54,816 nucleotides of DNA from Chloroflexota bacterium (GTDB taxonomy: Bacteria > Chloroflexota > Dehalococcoidia > JACQUD01). The stretch lies in the NCBI GenBank assembly GCA_016210485.1, contig JACQUD010000032.1, positions 1 through 54,816 on the forward strand, given 5' to 3'. The position numbers and the translations under genes were made by a program. This document shows, one piece after another, positions 51,903-54,816 of the stretch. The notes under the pieces are model-generated. The model saw only the letters and a program-made list of their open reading frames with translations. It was not told the DNA's origin and did not search any database. Position 1 is the stretch's first letter; each line of letters opens with the position of its first letter.

Positions 51903-52874
51903 ATGATGACAGAAGCCGTAAGCAGGTGGCCCATCCACCTGGAACCCAAGAACCCTACAATGGACAAGAAGTTGGCTATTACGGTTTGTCCCAACGGGGC
52001 CCTCATCACCCGAAATCAGAACCCCAAGCAACCGTATACTCCTAAAGAGGTTGCCCAACAAGCGATAGAGGCATATAGGGAGGGAGCGGTTGAACTTCAT
52101 TTTCATGCCCGGGATGAGCTCGGCTACTCCCTTAACGACCCGAACCCCTACATCGAAACCATCGAACTGGTTCTAATGGAATGTCCCAACATGATCATGA
52201 GCCCTTCCCTCTCAGTTCCTCCCCAAAAGGCCGGGGGAGGCTTATACGAAGTTGAGACTACTCAAGACATGATCGAAGGGCTGCTGAAACGGGGCAAGAA
52301 CTATATGGAAACGTCGCTGCTTACTCCGGTGAGCTATGTCAGCACCAGAGCGCTCCGTCCCGGACAGTTCGAGGCACCCATCAACACAATCACGCCGGAA
52401 AGGCTCAGGGCTGAGGCCAAGTTCCTCCAGAGCAAGGGAATCAAACCCCATTTTCTGGCTCACGACTTCGAGGCTATTGACAACGTGCGGGAATATCTCA
52501 TAGAGCCGGGCGTTCTGCAGAAACCCTACCTTATCTGCCTGGGACCGGGCATGCATAAACCCAGCACCAAGACCTATCCCGACCCGTGGGGGATGATCAA
52601 CTTTATCAACATGATGGCTGTTCTGCCCAAGGATACAGTGGTTGGAGCCAGCATAGGAGGGCACAACTGGCTGTCGATCACTGTATTGGCTATTATGCTC
52701 GGGGTTGACTACATCCGGGTTGGAATGGAAGATGCCATGCACCTTTACCCCCACAAAGATAAGCTAATAGATTCATGCGCTCAGGTGACCAGAAAGATAG
52801 TTGCCATAGCCCGAGAGCTGGGTCGAGAAATAGCGACACCGGATGAGACACGGGCGATTTTTGGCATACAGTAA
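51903..52874 (+). CDS. Beta-keto acid cleavage enzyme (BKACE, DUF849 family)
   Basis: BKACE enzymes split a beta-keto acid plus acetyl-CoA into a CoA ester and acetoacetate, first described in lysine fermentation. The 323-residue product has the metal site H66-x-H68 in VELHFHARD, the GGHNW loop carrying the next metal ligand, and VGMED near the CoA-binding end. The start is uncertain: ATGs at 51903/51906 follow AGAGGAGG by 11-14 bases, while the conserved core begins at about 51960. It lies between the HAD fragment and the intact HAD gene, in sequence more A/T-rich than the older neighbours. Confidence 0.85.
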   Translation: MMTEAVSRWPIHLEPKNPTMDKKLAITVCPNGALITRNQNPKQPYTPKEVAQQAIEAYREGAVELHFHARDELGYSLNDPNPYIETIELVLMECPNMIMSPSLSVPPQKAGGGLYEVETTQDMIEGLLKRGKNYMETSLLTPVSYVSTRALRPGQFEAPINTITPERLRAEAKFLQSKGIKPHFLAHDFEAIDNVREYLIEPGVLQKPYLICLGPGMHKPSTKTYPDPWGMINFINMMAVLPKDTVVGASIGGHNWLSITVLAIMLGVDYIRVGMEDAMHLYPHKDKLIDSCAQVTRKIVAIARELGREIATPDETRAIFGIQ

Positions 52875-52947
52875 CAAAAGCAACAAATAGGAATAGGTGG
52901 TAAAGCCGAGACAACTACTTTGGTGGAGCTGCGTAGATGGTGTAAAT

Positions 52948-53643
52948 ATGATTAAGGCCGTCTTCTTCGACTGGTATAACACCATCGCCCGCTTCTACCC
53001 GCCCCGGGAGGAGCAGCAGGTCGCGGCCTGCCGCCAGCTCGGGGTGGAGGTCTCGCCCCAGGCCCTGCGCCGGGCCTACCCCGCCGCCGACGACTTCATG
53101 ACGCGGGAGAACGCCTTTTTCGCCCTCAGGGAACGGCCCGAATTGGAACAGCAGCGCTTCTGGGCGGAGTACGAGCGGATGCTCCTGCGGGAGGCTGGGG
53201 TAGAGGTCTCGGCGGAGCTGGCCTTGCAGATAATTCAGGAAGTCCGGCTCCATCCCTCGGAGTTCGCCCTCTTCGAGGATGCCCTGCCCACCTTGCAGGA
53301 GGTCAAGGCCCGGGGCCTGGTTCTGGGGCTGCTCTCCAATCTGAGGCGGGAGCTGGATGAGCTGTGCCAGCGCCTAGGGCTTACCCCCTATTTGGATTTC
53401 ACCCTGACCTCGGCGGAGGTGGGCTTCGAGAAACCCCACCCCGCCATCTTCTTCGAGGCTCTGAAGCGGGCCAATGTGAAGCCGGCGCAGGCCCTCCACG
53501 TGGGCGACCAGTATCACTCCGATATCCTGGGCGCCCGAGGGGTGGGCATCCGGCCCCTCCTTCTGGACAGGGACGGCTCCTGGGAGGAGGTCAAGGACTG
53601 CCCCCGCATCAAGACCCTGGCCGAGGTTCTGAACTATCTGTAG
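52948..53643 (+). CDS. HAD-superfamily hydrolase with DxY motif I
   Basis: The 231-residue protein (ATG with weak upstream site) has motif I FFDWYNT, motif II LLSNLRRELDE, the lysine in VGFEKPHPAIFFEALK and motif IV HVGDQYHSDILGARGVG. In HAD phosphatases the residue two after the nucleophile is Asp and acts as general acid; here it is Tyr, as in 2-haloacid dehalogenases (DxY). Motif IV is still phosphatase-like. Activity is therefore uncertain: a dehalogenase-like or atypical phosphatase. Its first 40 codons are duplicated upstream at 51580. Confidence 0.85.
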   Translation: MIKAVFFDWYNTIARFYPPREEQQVAACRQLGVEVSPQALRRAYPAADDFMTRENAFFALRERPELEQQRFWAEYERMLLREAGVEVSAELALQIIQEVRLHPSEFALFEDALPTLQEVKARGLVLGLLSNLRRELDELCQRLGLTPYLDFTLTSAEVGFEKPHPAIFFEALKRANVKPAQALHVGDQYHSDILGARGVGIRPLLLDRDGSWEEVKDCPRIKTLAEVLNYL

Positions 53644-53723
53644 CCGTGGCCAGGGCCGCTCGCGTTCATAAGCCGGGCTTCCAGTCCCTTACTCTCTCTA
53701 TGTTGGCCCGCCTGGGATGGCGA

Positions 53724-54149
53724 CTAGGCAGGCCAGGACTCGCCCTCGGCTTGCTCTGCCGCAGGGAAGGAGAAATGCGCCTGGGCCAGGAGCCACCGAG
53801 CGGCGCGCTGCTCCAGCACTGCGGTAGCTCGCAGCGGCAGGCTCATCTCCTGACCATCCACCTTGATCCGCGCGTCGCCCTCCGCCGCCAGCCAGGCCAC
53901 CGAGCCGGCCCGAGAGATGGAGCGCCATTCCCAGCGAAATGATGCCGCCTCGGATTGGGACCAGTCGCGTTCGACCTGCATCTTAATCTCATCCTGTCCA
54001 ATGCGCCTTTCGTCGGCTCCGGTGCCGATAACGACCGTATCCGGCAGGAAGAGAGCCAGGAGACCTGTCATATCCCGCCTGGCATAAGCTTCGTTGAACT
54101 TGTTCCACACGGACATGACCTCAGCTTCCGTCTTCTTATCGGCAGTCAT
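53724..54149 (-). CDS. SnoaL-like/NTF2-fold protein
   Basis: The 141-residue protein starts at ATG 54149 with AAGGAGG upstream. It begins with a long helix (VWNKFNEAYARRDMTGLLALFLPD), then beta strands such as VVIGTGADERRIG, SVAWLAAEGDARI and LRATAVLEQRAARWLLAQAHFSF, the usual curved cone of NTF2/SnoaL-like proteins. These proteins bind or isomerise small hydrophobic ligands, and the role here is unknown. It lies downstream of the cupin gene on the same strand. Confidence 0.85.
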   Translation of the reverse strand: MTADKKTEAEVMSVWNKFNEAYARRDMTGLLALFLPDTVVIGTGADERRIGQDEIKMQVERDWSQSEAASFRWEWRSISRAGSVAWLAAEGDARIKVDGQEMSLPLRATAVLEQRAARWLLAQAHFSFPAAEQAEGESWPA

Positions 54150-54166
54150 AGGATTTCCCTCCTTTC

Positions 54167-54226
54167 GGTAAGCTCCGCTTACCATCACCTTTGAAGGAAG
54201 GGGCCATCATCGGTGGCCCGTCTTCC
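54167..54226 (-). promoter_or_regulatory. Two hairpins between the cupin and SnoaL-like genes
   Basis: A GGAAG...CTTCC hairpin with an inner GGGCCA/TGGCCC stem (54196-54226) follows the cupin stop by 35 bases and could act as a partial terminator. A perfect 7-bp hairpin GGTAAGC/GCTTACC (54167-54183) lies just upstream of the SnoaL-like gene's ribosome site. Confidence 0.4.
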
Positions 54227-54261
54227 TAATATCTCTGTGATACCGCGTCTGGGACGCCCTG

Positions 54262-54633
54262 CTACTTTTTCAAGGCGGCCATGTTCCGCTCTACCACCTC
54301 CATGGTCTTCTTCAGGAGGTCTGCCGGGCTGAACTCTACGTACTCGGTGCCGGCCTCGACTATGGTGGTGTGGCCCGGAGGTGCGTAGTAGGCATCTCCG
54401 GCGCTGATGATCTCTTCCCGGCTACCGAACTTGAAGCGGATCCTGCCCTTGAAGACGTATCCCCAGTGGGGGCACTGATCCTGGTTGCCGGGCAAGCCCT
54501 TGAGCAGAGGAGTTATGTCGAACCTCTCCTTGAAGGCGCCCAGTTCCACATTCATGCCGCCCCACTCGGTCTCGTGGAGGGTGGCCCCTCCCGCCTCCAT
54601 CGCCACCGGTATATCCTTTATTGAGCCGCGCAT
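54262..54633 (-). CDS. Cupin-domain protein
   Basis: The 123-residue protein starts at ATG 54633 with AGGAGG six bases upstream. It has a single small beta-barrel: motif 1 around CPHWGYVFKGRIRFKFG and motif 2 DAYYAPPGHTTIVEAGTEYVEF. Only part of the usual metal-binding His/Glu set is visible (H in CPHWG, H in PPGHT). Small cupins bind ligands or act as dioxygenases and isomerases. It has an operator-like palindrome over its promoter, and the SnoaL-like gene follows. Confidence 0.85.
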   Translation of the reverse strand: MRGSIKDIPVAMEAGGATLHETEWGGMNVELGAFKERFDITPLLKGLPGNQDQCPHWGYVFKGRIRFKFGSREEIISAGDAYYAPPGHTTIVEAGTEYVEFSPADLLKKTMEVVERNMAALKK

Positions 54634-54687
54634 GTCATGCCTCCTTTTTTGTTCTCTAGCCTTCTCCCTCAAGGCTGTCTCTAAAAT

Positions 54688-54713
54688 ACGCAAATAACAC
54701 CTATTTGCGTCAA
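54688..54713 (-). promoter_or_regulatory. Promoter with a perfect palindromic operator before the cupin gene
   Basis: ACGCAAATA (54688-54696) and TATTTGCGT (54702-54710) form a perfect 9-bp inverted repeat with a five-base spacer. On the minus strand a -35 TTGACG (54713-54708) overlaps it, and a TATTTT or GTATTT -10 lies 18-19 bases on. A dimeric repressor such as TetR or GntR type could block the promoter here. The remaining bases to 54816 show nothing recognisable. Confidence 0.55.
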
Positions 54714-54816
54714 CATAGATTAACAAATTTTCCAGCCGAAGTCAAGGCCGTTTGAAGACCTCGCCCCGTGGTTACTGGTGGCCCTCCGAGACCCAGATCC
54801 CAGCGGGCTTCCCTCA

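Overview
The window is about 55 kb of GC-rich (roughly 60 %) bacterial chromosome, densely packed with mostly housekeeping and catabolic genes. No rRNA, complete prophage, transposase or CRISPR array was seen. The gene content fits a non-photosynthetic Chloroflexota lineage, most likely Dehalococcoidia or a relative: an AroH chorismate mutase next to a type I DAHP synthase, a CIRCE-controlled groESL, several crotonases, a class V aminotransferase/SerA/histidine-phosphatase serine operon, hopanoid genes, BKACE and DUF116/DUF4389 proteins. This placement is an inference from gene families; no marker was searched.

Layout. 1-1.2 kb: truncated tRNA-Pro(CGG), an unusual tandem-Cys protein and a tiny membrane ORF. 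1.2-6 kb: mogA/moaB-trmD (minus), then rsmH, a BlaI/BlaR1-like pair and a lipoprotein dihaem cytochrome with a collagen-like linker. 6.1-11 kb: aroH, aroF, an endonuclease IV-fold protein, pyrD, and a MATE transporter with lower GC. 11.1-14.5 kb: NDH-2 and groES-groEL. 14.7-20.2 kb: three crotonases, a PHP-domain protein, an MFS transporter and CorA. 20.3-25.2 kb (minus): coaE, a MoxR/CbbQ/NorQ-type ATPase and a 1051-residue CbbO/NorD-like VWA protein, plus a possible 54-codon ORF. 25.4-28.9 kb: DUF4389 protein, ornithine cyclodeaminase-family enzyme and a second MFS transporter.

28.9-41.4 kb is a long minus-strand run. A TTGACA/TAAAAT promoter upstream of dxs leads dxs, polyprenyl synthase, hpnH, hpnG, hpnA, shc, DUF116 and cvpA. 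These make isoprenoid precursors, a polyprenyl diphosphate and hopanoids with a C5 side chain; squalene synthase genes are not here. A sugar/sugar-acid cassette follows (2-hydroxyacid dehydrogenase-like protein, FGGY kinase, class II aldolase), then a small unknown protein.

41.6-46.6 kb: an orphan branched-chain-type solute-binding lipoprotein, comEA-comEC (apparently leaderless comEA) and rph. 46.6-50 kb (minus): an apparently complete serine operon (aminotransferase, serA, histidine phosphatase). 50-53.6 kb looks rearranged: a degenerate tRNA-like sequence with its own -10 box, a HEPN-domain protein, a truncated 40-codon copy of a HAD gene, a hairpin repeat, a BKACE enzyme and the intact HAD gene. 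The end carries a SnoaL-like protein and a cupin with a palindrome over its promoter.

The most unusual signals are: (i) a hairpin plus perfect G-quadruplex leader found three times, each 34-39 nt before a start codon; (ii) the tandem C-x30-C-x3-C protein with CQLGCF endings; (iii) the orphan CbbQ/CbbO-like pair whose large partner has a gluzincin-like HQxxH site; (iv) the tRNA-like/HEPN/duplicated-HAD junction; and (v) enzymes missing family catalytic residues (2-hydroxyacid dehydrogenase, two crotonases).
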